Assembly: GCF_958450345.1 (NCBI RefSeq)
Contig: NC_088784.1
Coordinates: 63,163,247-63,227,246 of the forward strand
Origin: Calliphora vicina
Taxonomy: Eukaryota > Arthropoda > Insecta > Diptera > Calliphoridae
DNA: 64,000 nucleotides
Direction of reading: 5' to 3'
This document shows, piece by piece, positions 1 to 11,799 of the stretch. The notes beneath the pieces are model-generated. The model was not told the origin of the DNA. It ran no database searches and saw nothing but the letters and a program-made list of their open reading frames with translations. Position numbers and translations under genes: made by a program. Within the stretch, counting starts at the first letter, position 1, and each line of letters begins with the position of its first letter.

Positions 1-239
1 GATGTTTACAACAAAAAAACACTCTCACACAAAAAATAATTGACTTTTTTGAAAACTGATAAAACTTTAAGAAAGATTGTAGAACAGCTCATATTTTGTA
101 TTACTCAGTTCAAAAAAAACAGATTTTGAGTTATGACGTTGTTGCAGCAAATAGACGATATGTTTACAAAAATGATCTCAAATACCTTATTTGCTGTTTT
201 TTATGTTTTTGTACACAAAATTCGTTGTTGTATTTTCAA

Positions 240-355
240 TTTAAAATGAAAATAAAAATTATTCGGTTAATCGAATAATTTTAAATTAACCGATTATTAA
301 CCGAATAAATCTAAACCTCGATTAATTATTTGCTCGATTAACCGATTAATTGAAT
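240..355. repeat. AT-rich inverted 'CGGTTAAT' repeat cluster
   Basis: Several copies of ATTCGGTTAAT and its complement ATTAACCGAAT occur within about 110 bases, so the stretch can fold on itself. Similar CCGGTTAACC-rich ends lie near 21.23-21.34 kb. It resembles the subterminal repeats of small hAT-like elements, but I could not find a partner end or a target-site duplication, so the family is not assigned. Confidence 0.4.
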
Positions 356-2300
356 ACCCTATTAGGTACGTATGATGCAGAATTTAACTGTCCCTGGGTT
401 AAGTTCAAAATTAGTTCACATTGTTTGCATTTCGGGTTTCTTTATAGTCCAAATGCGGGAAGGGATATTGCTATATCGATGCCCTTTCCGATTCCATATC
501 GAAGATTCTTGTCATATCGAAGAATTGTCAAAACAGTGAAATAGTTGTTGCTAGTGATTTTAATGTTCACAGCTCCTCTTGGTTTCACATTCAAGCCATA
601 CAACTACAGAAGGCCAATATGTTGAACTATTCGCGGCGCACAATCACCAACGCATATTTCATGCGTAGATGGGTGTTATTATACCCCCGATCTATTTCTA
701 ACATCACACCCTGACAAGTAATGTGTATCTTGGAAATTAAGATCACTGTACCATTTCCGCCTCCTTTTCGCTCTCTGAACTTTGTAACGTATCACGTCCA
801 GCTATGAAACGTTCAACTTTTATTTAAGGAAAGGCTAGTTGGACTGAGCTCAATGGCATTTTAATTGGAAACTATGTTTCTTAGACAATAGTGTCAATGT
901 CATGGCGAAAATTGTCCCGGGGCAGTAAAACCTTTTGCTCATTCGTTAAAAGAATTAAAGATAATGCTAGTTCATCCATTCCTACTCTTTTAAGCGATGG
1001 CTAATCATTCACTGACCGCTTGATAAAGCTAACCTTTTGGCTGAATTATTTGCAAATAACTCTACCCGAGCCCAAGTTTCAGTTACTATGTCGATTATAT
1101 TATTTCGCGCTCGCGCAGTTAAAAGGGTATTAGCGGATCTCAACATAAATAAGTCTCCTTGACAGGATGGTATTCCAGATTGGTCCTGAAACAGTGTTCT
1201 TCTTCGAGCTCGTCCATTAGCTAACCTTTTCAGCACTTTATACCATGCCGTCAAATTTCCTGCATGTTGGAAGGTTGCTAATATAACGCCAATTCCTAAA
1301 AAACGAGAGGCTAACAACCCTGGAAATTATCGTCCAATAGCAATTTGTTCTGCACTTTCCAAAGTTATGGAGAGTATGGTTAACTACCATCTTGTGAAAT
1401 ATTTAGAGTCCAACAATTTACTCAACGACCGGCAGTATGGCTTTCGTAGAGGACGGAAAAATGGTGTCGTTCCATACACAGTATTGGCTCTAGATATTTC
1501 TGAGGCCATTCATATGCAATCAATTATAGAGCAAGCCTGTCGGAGATTGGGGCAATGAGGCAAAACATGAATGATACGCTTAACCAAGATCTTGTGACAA
1601 TCTCTGAATAGTGTTGTGCTAATAGAGTCGATTTCAATGCACGCAAGACTCAATGTTGTATGTTAAGACACAAACGCCCAACAGATCATGTTGCTCCATC
1701 TTTTTTTATGGGTGGTGTAAATATTAAGGAATCATAAGCTCTTTATGTTCTAGACATGGGTATTCGGTGCGATGTCCGCTGGACAAAACTAATTTTTCGA
1801 GTGTCAAAAGAAGCATTCACTTAACTCCATCTGATCTCCTTACTATTTACACCACTTATATCCAACCTAAAATGGAATACAACTCTCATGTGTGGGCCGG
1901 TGCTTCGAAGTCTATTTTGGAGTTACTCGACCGGATTCAGGAGAGTCCGAAGGTGCTTATCGGTGACAGTTCCAGCTCTATTGACGTACTGGACCATCGC
2001 CGCAATGTGGGTTGTGTTTCACTGTTCACCGATATCACAATGGTATGTGTTCTGCTGAAATTAGGGAAATTGTTCCCGAAATACGTAGTTTTTTATGCAA
2101 CACACGTTCTTTGGCAAGGGCTCATCAATTTGTTGTCGACTGGACTGTGGATCGCACTGCACATTACAGGGAAAATTCCTTCTTTAGCCGTACTGTCCGT
2201 ATGTGGAATAAGCTTCCTCCTGAGGTCTTTCCTATCACCTTTCAATATAGGAAACCCTACTCCTTCTATCCTCCCTCAAATAATCTATTTTCCTAGTTCC
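350..2300 (+). mobile_element. Degenerate non-LTR retrotransposon (Jockey/CR1-like ORF2)
   Basis: Scattered pieces of one ORF2-type polyprotein lie in order on the plus strand but in changing frames. Near 550 is an endonuclease-like stretch with DFNVHSSSW. At 1367-1520 is a reverse transcriptase segment with the typical order VNYHLVKYLESNNLL then QYGFRRGR. At 1820-1990 the thumb region reads NSHVWAGASKSILELLDRIQ. At 2012-2296 is a C-terminal stretch with AEIREIVPEIRSFLCNTRS and RMWNKLPPEVFP, as at the end of Jockey/CR1 clade proteins. The YADD core was not found intact. Frameshifts and stops throughout show a dead copy. A shorter piece of the same family sits on the minus strand at 38635-38800. 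The clade is an inference from motif style. Confidence 0.75.
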
Positions 2301-2399
2301 AACACAATTTTAGCAGAACACATACATTTCAAACAGGATTTCTTAAAGTTTTTGAACGTTTTTAGTAAAATCAGATACATATTACTGAACTGAAACTAG

Positions 2400-3910
2400 T
2401 CATTTCTAATAGAATAAAGTGTTATGAAAAAATCTAACCGTTAGTGCGTGTCATGAAGTCATTTCTCATAAACGACTCGTTCATACATAAATGAAAGAGA
2501 AAAAGTATAGCTATTACAATCTAACATACATGCGTAAGTACGTATATTTAGACTTCAAACACAAGTATAATTTTTTCAAAATAATAAAAAGGTCATTATC
2601 ATAAGAAATTGAGTCAAGGTTACATCAATAATAACAGGCATGCGACTTACTTACTAATTTCCGAAATATCAATCATTTTAAATGTATAAAAAAGTCAAAA
2701 CCAAACAGACAGAAAAATCCCACTTGTCTTGACTATGGAGGAAGTCAATTGTGTACAATATGGATAAAGATTTCAAATTACAAAGTAAATCTTAACAAAC
2801 AAAAATACATATAAGATTTGTAAGAATAAGAATAAAATTAAACAAACAAATGAGACATTTCATAAACAAAAAAATAGACATATTTGAATGATTAAAGCCA
2901 GTGATAGGGGGTGAAATGAAACCTCCCCCCTGTGAATTCATACATATATTTGAAAATACATATGGTAACTATGTGTGGGATGATGATGAAGATAATGATG
3001 ATGATGTACTAAACATTTTAACAATATTACTTTTATTAATATTGCCAATATTTATTTAGGCACTTGAAATACATACTACTCATATACTTTATACACATAT
3101 GAAATGTTATGGATACTTTATTGACTAATATTTATATTTATGGAAATTTATGTTTTTTCATACATTTAAATTTATTAGAAAACCCCCCCCCCCAAAAAAA
3201 AAACATGTACATAAATGTATACATTTGTAAAATCATCATAAAATTTTTTCAAAATCAACCCAAACAACATATGAGTAGACCATTAAATATAAAAATAAAT
3301 TCACATACCAGCACCTGAATAAAATCTACCTGTACGAATGAATGAGTATTAAAGTGAATATAGAATATTCATTTGTTTGTAACATTTTCAATTGTAATAC
3401 ACATCGTAAATTGACTCTAATTTATGGCCATAGTAAAATATAAGTCTTGCCGCATAAATAAAACCCTTCCGTTATGGCAAAGCCCATTTGCCTTATGAAT
3501 TCATAAACTGCAAAACATATTTTCCACGGCTAAAAAAGGATTTTAAGAGTTATAGATATTATTTGTTGTCTGTTCTTTTACCACCACACGTTTTTGGTTT
3601 CAAAATTGAAACCACAAATCAAACAAGTAGGAATAAGTATTAGAAATGGTTTAGACGAATTGTTTTCACACTTTGTGGAAATATTGTCACTATGTTAAGT
3701 TATGTCACAAAAGTAGTACGAAATATTGGAAATGAAAATGGACCAACAAAATGTTTGTATGTTTTGGAACCTTTTCTATTTTGTAAAAAAATTTCTCGGT
3801 CAATGTTTCATTAATGTTTAAAAGTGTGGCATAATTTAAACTCCACGTATTAATTTCGATTAAAATATGATGAGATCGATCTTTTGGTATGATATTGCTC
3901 TTGAGCATTT
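2400..3910. other. AT-rich stretch without a recognisable gene
   Basis: No exon-like coding sequence was found. It holds a GAT-rich microsatellite near 2980-3008 (GATGATGATGAAGATAATGA type) and a run of about twelve C followed by about ten A near 3183-3203. The few open frames are low in complexity and look like chance. Confidence 0.5.
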
Positions 3911-3911
3911 C

Positions 3912-4115
3912 CAGCTTACCAAGGCAAACGATTTTAGACCAATTAGCTTCTCCTTCTTTCTACTTAGAACATTGTATAGAATCATTGATATCTACATTCC
4001 ATTGTATCTCACACCTCTTTTTAAGGCTCAATATGGTAGATCTACCAAAACTGCATTAAAGAATACATTAGCCCTAAAAGAATACACATTAGTTGAAGCA
4101 ATGATACAATTATAA
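3912..4115 (+). mobile_element. Non-LTR retrotransposon reverse transcriptase fragment
   Basis: In one open frame the translation reads ANDFRPISFSFFLLRTLYR, then IIDIYIPLYLTPL, AQYGRSTKTAL and KEYTLVEA. This is the fingers-to-palm start of a non-LTR reverse transcriptase (usual form: DYRPISLSSFLLKTLER ... QHAY..GRSTETAL). About 70 residues survive and it stops before the catalytic YADD. The same family has a longer, also broken, copy on the plus strand at 36370-38210, where the matching segment begins KDYRPISLASFLLRTL. Confidence 0.7.
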
Positions 4116-4527
4116 ATTGATAAATTAAATTGCAGTTACTTAATTTTTTGTGAAAACTCTTAAACTTCAGGCGTATTGAATTTACTCTAGGCGCTTTGAA
4201 TATTTCCAAACTGGCTGTTCCTTACACCACAAGGAGATATACTCTCATCACGGCTCTAGAATCTTAACATCAACACTAAGTAGATGTTCCAGCTAAGTAG
4301 ATGATTGGTCTGCTGTAGTGAGTCCAAGGATACATATACGATGTTGCCTTAAGATGTGTAGTGGTGGGGAACATTGCTAATTCTTTGATTCCTACCTTTT
4401 ACCCAGAGGGTGACCTTTGCCATTATATTACCCTCTTTCCAGGGGGAGGGGAGGGCTTCTTGGATGGATTGTTTAGAGGGGGTTAATTTTAAAAACTCGA
4501 AAACCATGATGAAAATTTTTCGTCTTC

Positions 4528-4592
4528 TGACGGATCGAACTTGGGGTGCTTGGTTTTGTAGGCAAGCACTTTAACCACTACATGCCGCCACC
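4528..4592 (-). repeat. tRNA-like SINE head
   Basis: Read on the minus strand, an A-box-like TAGTGGTTAAAGTG is followed about 30 bases later by a B box, AGTTCGATCC, which is the internal RNA polymerase III promoter pattern of tRNA genes. The acceptor and D stems do not pair as in a working tRNA, so a tRNA-derived SINE or tRNA pseudogene is the better call. No A-rich tail or flanking repeat was identified. Confidence 0.5.
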
Positions 4593-4854
4593 TGTTAATT
4601 ACGCAATACCTAAACTTTATCGGATAGATCAGATTATGACAACTTCCTACATCTTCCAGTGAATTTCATCCAAATATTCACGGACGTATCAAGATCACAT
4701 GGAAGTGTAGTATGCAGTTTCTATTCAGTCCAGTTGAATGAGAGATTATCCAGCATGCTGCCGGATTGTGATAATGTAATTTCATGGATTGTATGTATAT
4801 CACATCGAAAATTGTCCTAGAATATAGTTTGTCTCTGGAGGAGAAACGGGGACT

Positions 4855-5260
4855 TTCACCCTAATATGAATTTCTGGACACGAGAACATTGATGTAAATG
4901 GCAGAGGTGACATACAATATTTGAATAAGTTTAGTTCCTCTCCCGTGAAGTAAATAATTATTTTCACATAAACTTTATATCATTGACATGTAAAGATAGG
5001 AGTAAGAGTCAATTGCATGGATACCAGACAAATCTGGCCCAATATGAATGTACTGAAGATGTGACTTTCGATAAATCTGCGTACCTGAAATCTGCGTGAC
5101 TTCTTTATACAAGATTTAACGACAAAGAAGAGAGGGCTTCTGAGAATCTTCTCTGTCATTGTCCTGGATTTGGGGACTTAAGACGAAGAATATTTGGGAA
5201 ACATGTAAAGACGGTTGTCAAATCTTACAATATTGTCAGAAAAATGTCTAGTAACTGTCT
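4855..5260 (+). mobile_element. Non-LTR retrotransposon RNase H/C-terminal fragment
   Basis: Near 4870 the plus strand reads ISGHENIDVNGRGD, a decayed form of the VPGHxxIxGNExAD motif of retrotransposon RNase H domains. Near 5105-5200 it reads KEERASENLLCHCPGFGDLR, matching the usual end (E.A.HLLCHCPAL..RR). The two parts are separated by frameshifts. This is a remnant; no complete domain survives and I could not set its borders. Confidence 0.55.
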
Positions 5261-5337
5261 GAACTTACAAATCTTGTCAGACATCTGACAATCGTGTGAA
5301 CACATTACGTTGCCATTATTAGATTATTGTAAGATAA

Positions 5338-5589
5338 TTGTCAGACACTTTTCATTGTCAGGTGTGTGAAGTTTATGCATCCGACATGGCAGCATTGTCA
5401 GTCCATTTAAAAAAATCAATGCCAAAAAAAGGAGGAATGCGTGTGGTCACACGAAAATATTATGAAACTGCTCAAGGAAATAAGGCACGGCGAAGTTTAT
5501 ATGATGCTGGTTGTTCTAATTATAAACTTCCCAAAGATATTTTAAGGCAAGATGTCGCAAATGCCACCCACGTAAGTTTTAACGATTGA
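5338..5589 (+). other. Open frame of unknown nature with a Cys2-like motif
   Basis: A frame of about 80 codons with balanced composition, unlike the AT-rich noise around it. It contains FHCQVCEVYASDMAALSVHL, which looks like a zinc-finger half (C-x2-C ... H), then a basic stretch and RRSLYDAGCSNYKLPKDILR. It has no ATG at its 5' end and follows a retrotransposon tail, so it may be an exon, part of a dead mobile element, or chance. No acceptor or donor could be assigned with confidence. I do not recognise the product. Confidence 0.25.
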
Positions 5590-7285
5590 AAGGAAAATGG
5601 GCAAACCTCCAACACCTCTTTCAATTGCAATTTGGAAATATTCAGAAGAAAGATGTCAGGTCAAGGCACTGATGAACAATTTCAAATGATTTCACAGGTC
5701 TGGCAATGTCTATCAACAGATCTTGGCTGATTTGTGTAGAATCCACACCTCTCATTAAGAGAAAATGGTGAAAGTGACGGAGAACAAGAAATACGTATGG
5801 TGTCTCGGACGGCTGCCTATTAAACCTAACCTAATATTTACGTACTATTCTCAATTTTTAGAAGCAGCAAAATTTTCTTATGCACTCCTTAAAAACCCTG
5901 TTACAAACCCCAGGATAAACTCCTATATACCAACCTAATATTTAACTTATTTCTGGTGGTGGCTTTACAAAGAACAAATACGACAAAAGAAAATAAAAAC
6001 CTTGAAAGTACAACTGTAAAGTAGACAAATAAATGTAAACCACAACAAATGTGGCCAAAAGAAGCAATCAATTTATTGGCACAACTTTTACTTTAAATTA
6101 TTGTTTTGTTGAGGGTGTTAAATAATAATAACAATATGAAGTACGAGTAACTATGTTCTGCTATATGGAAATATTTAGATTTCTGTATAATAAAATAAAT
6201 AAAATAAAACAAACACATAAGGAATGAGAATTTATGAATTATTGTGTATGAAAACATTTCTTGGATTTTTTTCAAAATGTGCATACATTTTTAAATTACG
6301 AGATTTATAAAGAACTGCTGGTCTTAGTTTTTTATGATTAATGACTTTTTAAGAAAGCATGTTTTATAGGTATTGCGGAAAGCACCTGTAACTCAATTCT
6401 GATTTGAAAATACAAATAAATTAGATTTGAATCTAAAAGGACTTGTAAATAATAAGGGATTTTGAAAATAATGTTTGGGATTTAAAAGATATATATTTCA
6501 CTATTTTAAAATGACATTAAAATTAGTATTATAATTAAAATAACTTTAATCTTCATTGATAAATCTTACATTTTCGAAGATTAAATTACATGCATATTTT
6601 TTAATAATTTTTGTAAATATTCACATTTAATATGTTTGTTTTTAAAATTTCTAATCCTCTTAACAATCATATTGTATTGTTAAAAAGTTTTGTTTTACGA
6701 AAAACGAAAACAAGTAAACACTTTATAATAATTTAATTACATTTACAAATGAATGCCAATTAAGCGCTAAATTAACTTTTTTGTTTTAGCAGTTTTAGCT
6801 GTTCCTATTAAACTGTTGTTTTTTAACACTTTTGGCACAAATTTTACAAAACGATAAATAAAACACACTCGCACACACCGTATTTAAACCAATTTAAAAT
6901 TGTTTATAGGTTAAATTAAACATTTAACTCGTATAAAACATAAACACACACAGAAACCTACTAAGACGAAAAAAAACATAAAAATAAATTATAAACGATA
7001 AATATGCGTTGAAATAATGAATTCAGTCAAATTGAGGGGAAAAATTTTAGCAAAAATTATGAAAAATTATGAAATTTAAACTATAAAATTAAGACGTTGA
7101 ATGTGGTTAAATTTTTACTTTAAACACAAATATATCAGGCATAAAAAGTGCTTTACAAAAAGTAACACTTTTCGTTTTAGATCTATTTAAAAATAATGGT
7201 TTTAGCAACTCCAAAATGACATTTTTAAGAAATCATTCTCTTAATTTTACCAGGGACCGTATCGGTTAGAAGTGAAATCAAAAAA
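5590..7285. other. AT-rich stretch without a recognisable gene
   Basis: Mostly poly-A/T rich sequence with no coding signal I can support. The part 5590-5820 is less AT-rich and may be decayed mobile DNA, but no motif is clear. Confidence 0.4.
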
Positions 7286-7290
7286 GTTAT

Positions 7291-7905
7291 TTTTCAACGT
7301 AAAAATAAAAGTTCGGATGAAACTCTTAAAAGAGAGAGTTTTAATTTGCCGTCATAAAATAAAACTCATTTGAGTAGTTTTATTTTTCCCGTCAGAAAAT
7401 AAAAATCATTTGAGAAGTTTTATTTTTCCCATCAGAAAATAAAACTCATTTTATGTAAATTGAGACCTAAAGCTTGCCGTTGGTCAGATCATTAGAATTA
7501 GTAAAGCTCCTTGCATTGCAATTGCATAAATCGTCATTAATATAAAAACAAGAGGGATTTTAATTTGTTATTGTTTGATTCCTATTATTAAATTGTTTTT
7601 TTTTTCTTAAACAAATAAATTACTACACACATTATTATCAGATAGACTCAAAAAAGAAAGAAGATACTGAAAAAAAGAAGAAATGAGTTTTATTTTCTGA
7701 TGGGAAAAATAAAACTCCTCAAATGAGTTTTATTTTCTAACGGGAGAAATAGAACTCCTCAAATAAGTTTTATTTTCTGACGGAAAAAATAAAACTCTTT
7801 TGAGGAGTTTAATTTGTCTTTTGAGGAGTTTTATTTTATGACGTCTAATTAAAACTATCTTTTTAAGAGTTTCAACCGAACTTTTATTTTTTCGTTGAAA
7901 ATTAA
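7291..7905. repeat. Foldback element with internal subrepeats
   Basis: Two long arms (about 7291-7456 and 7684-7905) are inverted copies of each other around a unique centre of about 230 bases. Each arm is built from a repeated unit of about 40 bases containing CAGAAAATAAAACTCATTTG and its own complement AGTTTTATTTTTCCC; the left arm has about 2.5 units and the right about 3.5. The outer parts also match (AAAAGTTCGG(A/T)TGAAACTC). This layout, long inverted arms made of tandem units, is that of Foldback-type or long-TIR MITEs. No target duplication was found. Confidence 0.65.
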
Positions 7906-7929
7906 CTGTTAACTGTGGAGTTGAGATCG

Positions 7930-8640
7930 TTTTTTTAACATTACCATAGATTCTCAAAGAGCACGAATCTATTGATATATGACAGTTGCCTCTAACATGG
8001 AGAGTTTTTGAGTTTAAATTTTCCGGATAAGCGTTATTTGCATACAGTCCCTGAATTTTATCAATTTACGGCGAGAGGAATATTTGAAATAGGGTACCTA
8101 ATCGGGAATAATTTCTACGAAATATTTATTTAGAAATACTGGAAAAATTTTTGTCAGCAAATTATGGGAATGAATATCATTATAAGTTTTTTTTCTCCAA
8201 AAATCACAGTGTTATTTGTTTATTTAAAACAAGAAAATTAAGCTAATAAAATTTCCAATTCTTTAAGGAATTATTAAGATGCTTACTAAATTTATAGGCT
8301 GAATAATATGTCCTCCAAGTTTATCGGCGACTAATGTAAAGTTTGAAGAATATTACATATCGTTTTCTGGTATGTGGTAACTACAACGCCAAGTCTACAT
8401 ACTGGGGTTCTCGATTAAAAAATTACTAAGGTAGACAGTTGTATATGACTCTATATTCCCTCTGTAGGCAACTTACTGGGTATCTGATCCGTTGAAAAGT
8501 TTGTCATAAAAGACTTATCGATCGGACCGATAGGGTAAAGTTTGTTGATTACGTGACAAGGGACTATGAAATTAAAGCTGTTAGGTTATAAAGGCAGCCA
8601 GTATTATCAGCTCACTTGAGTCCATGCATTGGTCCCTTTG
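7930..8640. other. No recognisable gene
   Basis: AT-rich sequence. The right part (8400-8640) is less AT-rich and adjoins the retrotransposon tail that follows, so it may belong to it, but I could not read a consistent frame. Confidence 0.35.
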
Positions 8641-9000
8641 TGATATCCTAAGGATCGTGCTCAGGTCCTCAGGAGGTTCTTCACATGTCGGAATGGGGAT
8701 CGATACCAAACCAACCTGACGCACGAATAAACGAATTCATCTTCATAACATCCACACTCGATAGATCCGGAAGTCCTCATTATGACAAATTTTACAGAAG
8801 TCATTATATGGAGTGTTCAGTCTCCTAGAATGCGCACCAATTAAGAAGTGTCCTGTCAGCACCGGTATCAAAATTCGTAGACGAGGCCGTGATAGCCCCG
8901 TAAGGCACATTGACCTATGATGGTAAAAAAAAACGGGCGATGTGAGCCTCGATATCGAGCAATTTGTCAAACCAGACCATGAGCAGGCTCAAACAAATTA
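8640..9000 (-). mobile_element. Non-LTR retrotransposon C-terminal fragment (minus strand)
   Basis: On the minus strand the frame at 8743-8970 reads LTGHFLIGAHSRRLNTPYND followed by FCKICHNED. This is the C-terminal region of I/R1/LOA-type elements (LTGHC..G.H..R.G...D..CR.C...E), here ending in a CxxCH knuckle. It resembles the tail of the plus-strand element at 36.4-38.2 kb (GTNARRLGLRYKDYCRSCHN), so both probably derive from one family. The copy is short and broken. Confidence 0.65.
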
Positions 9001-11090
9001 CGATGTATGAGTGACTTACAGCAGGAGCGCGGTAAACCGACCAAAATATATATTTCGTCGACTTGCAGACGTGATCCTTTTTTGGTCAAAATCGGATATT
9101 CACACCAAATAACCTATAGATATATAGGACCAACTTAATAAATTTATTAGTTGGTTATAGTGGTAGTTCACTGTGCGCAAATAGTCAAGTAGAGTCAAAA
9201 GGACCCCGTTTTGGTAAAAACGTAATGTATGCTAATGTGGAAGCTATGCGATCCATCCTGTAGCTGTGGGATATCTCAAATGGTCATTAAGTTGAGACCC
9301 AGATAACTCACCAAGGTTGGCTAGTCTTTAGTAGCCCAGGAAAAGATTCTCTTGCCATTTGGGACAGCAGACAAGTTTTATAACTTTAAAACAATAATTT
9401 CTGATTAATATTTTAAAGAGTCACAAAAAGTATGGCACACTTAAATGTCAGTACTTGTGTATATTAAAAGTATTTAACAAATAGTGTATATTTTAAATAA
9501 AATAAAATCTTTTTCAAGACAATTATTACATAGTTTTAGCCTTAAAAATGACTAAAAGCAAACACCCACGATATTTCTGGTAAAGTACGCAGTCACATGG
9601 CAAAGTTAAAAGTGTGCACTGTTCAGACATACCTAATTAGAGAGACACTTTCCTTAATTCACGTACATTCATATCGAGACACGCACCCAACCCGACAAAC
9701 AGATGGCTAAACAATCAAGCAGCCAACCAACCAGGCAGTCGTTCATTTAGTCAGTCAGTCAATCAGAGAGTCAGTCATCACGCGATTAGTTAGTCTTTTA
9801 AACATAAATTATGTTACACATTCATTTAAAAGAATTCATTAAAGAGTTCTGAAGTTAAGTTAGAAAATTAACAAAATAAAGTTTTAAATAAGGTTGGCTA
9901 CTGATTCGAAACGGTAAAAAGGTACCGGTAACGCTAATTTGGATTATTTAAATGATTAATAAAGTTCACAAAACTTAAAAATAAGGTGACATAGGTATTT
10001 ACATTTAAACTCCTACATATATATTTAAATAAACTCAATTATTGAAATAAAAAGTTTGTATATTCATAATTAAAAATTGATTATAGAATCGCGGTAATGG
10101 TATTCACGATTATATCGGTAACGGTATTTTAGCGGCAACATAATTGCATTCATTTCGGTAATGATACCTTAGCTGTAACTGTAATCGAGCTGAAAGGGTA
10201 TTTTAGAGGTAACGGTAGACAACTTTGATTTTAACCTATAGTTTGCACTAATCACAGCTCTTAATATTTAAAATTTTTACTCAAAAATAGTTAAACATTT
10301 GATACCACTAACGAAGAATTTTGAAAAACTTAAACCTTTAGTTAGAGCTTACTTCAGATTAAGTTTTATTATTTACGAAGGGCAACAATTTAAAAGAATT
10401 TGAATATCATTTTCCCAAATTTACAATTCACTCTTTTTAATTTCTGCCTGTAACACATTCTGTTAGTTTAACTTTATTATTTCTGCTTCATTAAAAGTTT
10501 AAACTTTGTTTTTCTTTAAACTTCGTTTTAATTTCATTGTAGTTGTTGTTTCAGAATTACGATTATTGGTTAGCAACCATTTGTTGTGTTTGGCTTGTTA
10601 ATGGCAGATTGTTTAAAGCTGATAAACTATTTTAAAATCATATAAAAAGTGCGAGACTGTAGAGGAGTAGTTAAAGAGCTATAATTAGCACTGAAATTTC
10701 TTAAGATTACACTTTTAAAAATAATTATTGGAATTGATTATAGTAAAGGAAATCTGAGTTTTCCCTGCCAAGGGCAGAAAATATATGTATCTTATATTCC
10801 CAAGATCTTAAAATAGATCATTAAAATAAATTTATTTTTCAGATTAAAAATTAAAAAGTTCCAATAAATACCAAATTTTCTAAAGTAAACAGTTTTTTTT
10901 TGTTGGGATACCAGATTTTAAGTAAAATAAAACTTATAAGTTGGGAAGTCTAGAACAACTTATTGCTACTAGTAACTGTGCCTTTATAAATGCCATCAAA
11001 ATAAGTCATTTAGTACCCGACGTCAATAAGATCCTATTCGTCTTATCGATCGAAATATACGATAATATCAACCAGCTACCAAATAACTAA
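9000..11090. other. No recognisable gene; CGGTAACGGTA-type degenerate repeats
   Basis: No exon was recognised. Between about 9910 and 10225 the motif CGGTAACGGTA recurs in degenerate form (for example 10092, 10131, 10160, 10211), and similar GGTAACG motifs recur near 46.43 kb. A CAGT/CAAT tetranucleotide stretch lies at 9735-9780. 9000-9380 is less AT-rich and may be transposon debris. Confidence 0.4.
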
Positions 11091-11116
11091 GTTTCAATCT
11101 TCATTATATACTTGAT

Positions 11117-11537
11117 CAAGGCGAATAAGGTATAGGCAATTATACAACAAGAAGAAGGCGAATTTATAGGTGAAGAACAGCTGATTATTTTTTTTATTCG
11201 GTTGTTTAGACAAGTGAACTGTCAATTCACTTGTGTTTGTTGTGGCGAAAAATACAACAAACCCAAAAGCAAAAACAAGAACAGGCAACTTTGACAGTTC
11301 ACTTATCTTTTAACAAAACCAATGTAGTCTTAAACAAGAACAACATTTACAAAAACCAAATGCAATTTGGTTTGGTTTATGTTGGCTGGAGCTGTCAAAT
11401 CTACCTGTTGTTTTTGTTGCTTTTACGTTTGTTATAGTATTCGCCACAACAAACATTAGTGAATTTGACAGCTTCAACATCCAAACAACCTTAATCGGCT
11501 AATCGGTGGAACACACTTGTTAAATCAATTCGCCTTG
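11117..11537. mobile_element. MITE of the 'CAAGGCGNATTAA' family, copy A
   Basis: The ends are inverted copies: CAAGGCGAAT at 11117 and ATTCGCCTTG ending at 11537. Inside are two inverted arms of about 84 bases (11219-11302 and 11388-11471), each running from CTGTCAA through TTGTTGTGGCGAA to a second TGACAG. A third copy of this arm is found at 40437-40520 inside copy D. There is no coding capacity. The family name is mine; I do not recognise a published one. Confidence 0.55.
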
Positions 11538-11566
11538 TAAATGACGAAAAAACGTTAAATGAGCAC

Positions 11567-11780
11567 CAAGTCGTATTAACAAGGTGACCTCATAAAATTA
11601 GCAGTTTTTTAATTCGCCGTGATTTAATGTAGGTATTCTGTCAAAATTTGTTTATGTTTCCATTTGTTAATGTCAATAACAATAGCAATATTTTAATTCA
11701 TCTTGATTTTGACATCTCTTCTACATTTGAACAAAATCCCTGTTGTGTTTGCGGAGCACTCACCTTGTTAATATGCCTTG
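11567..11780. mobile_element. MITE of the 'CAAGGCGNATTAA' family, copy B
   Basis: Terminal inverted repeats: CAAGTCGTATTAACAAGGTG at the left and CACCTTGTTAATATGCCTTG at the right, so about 20 bases match with few changes. The 214-bp body is very like that of copy C at 15980-16217, sharing GTTTATGTTT, CAATATTTTAATTC and CCTGTTGT in the same order. It starts only about 30 bases after copy A. Non-coding. Confidence 0.7.
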
Positions 11781-11799
11781 ATTACTCTAAACAGAGAGA

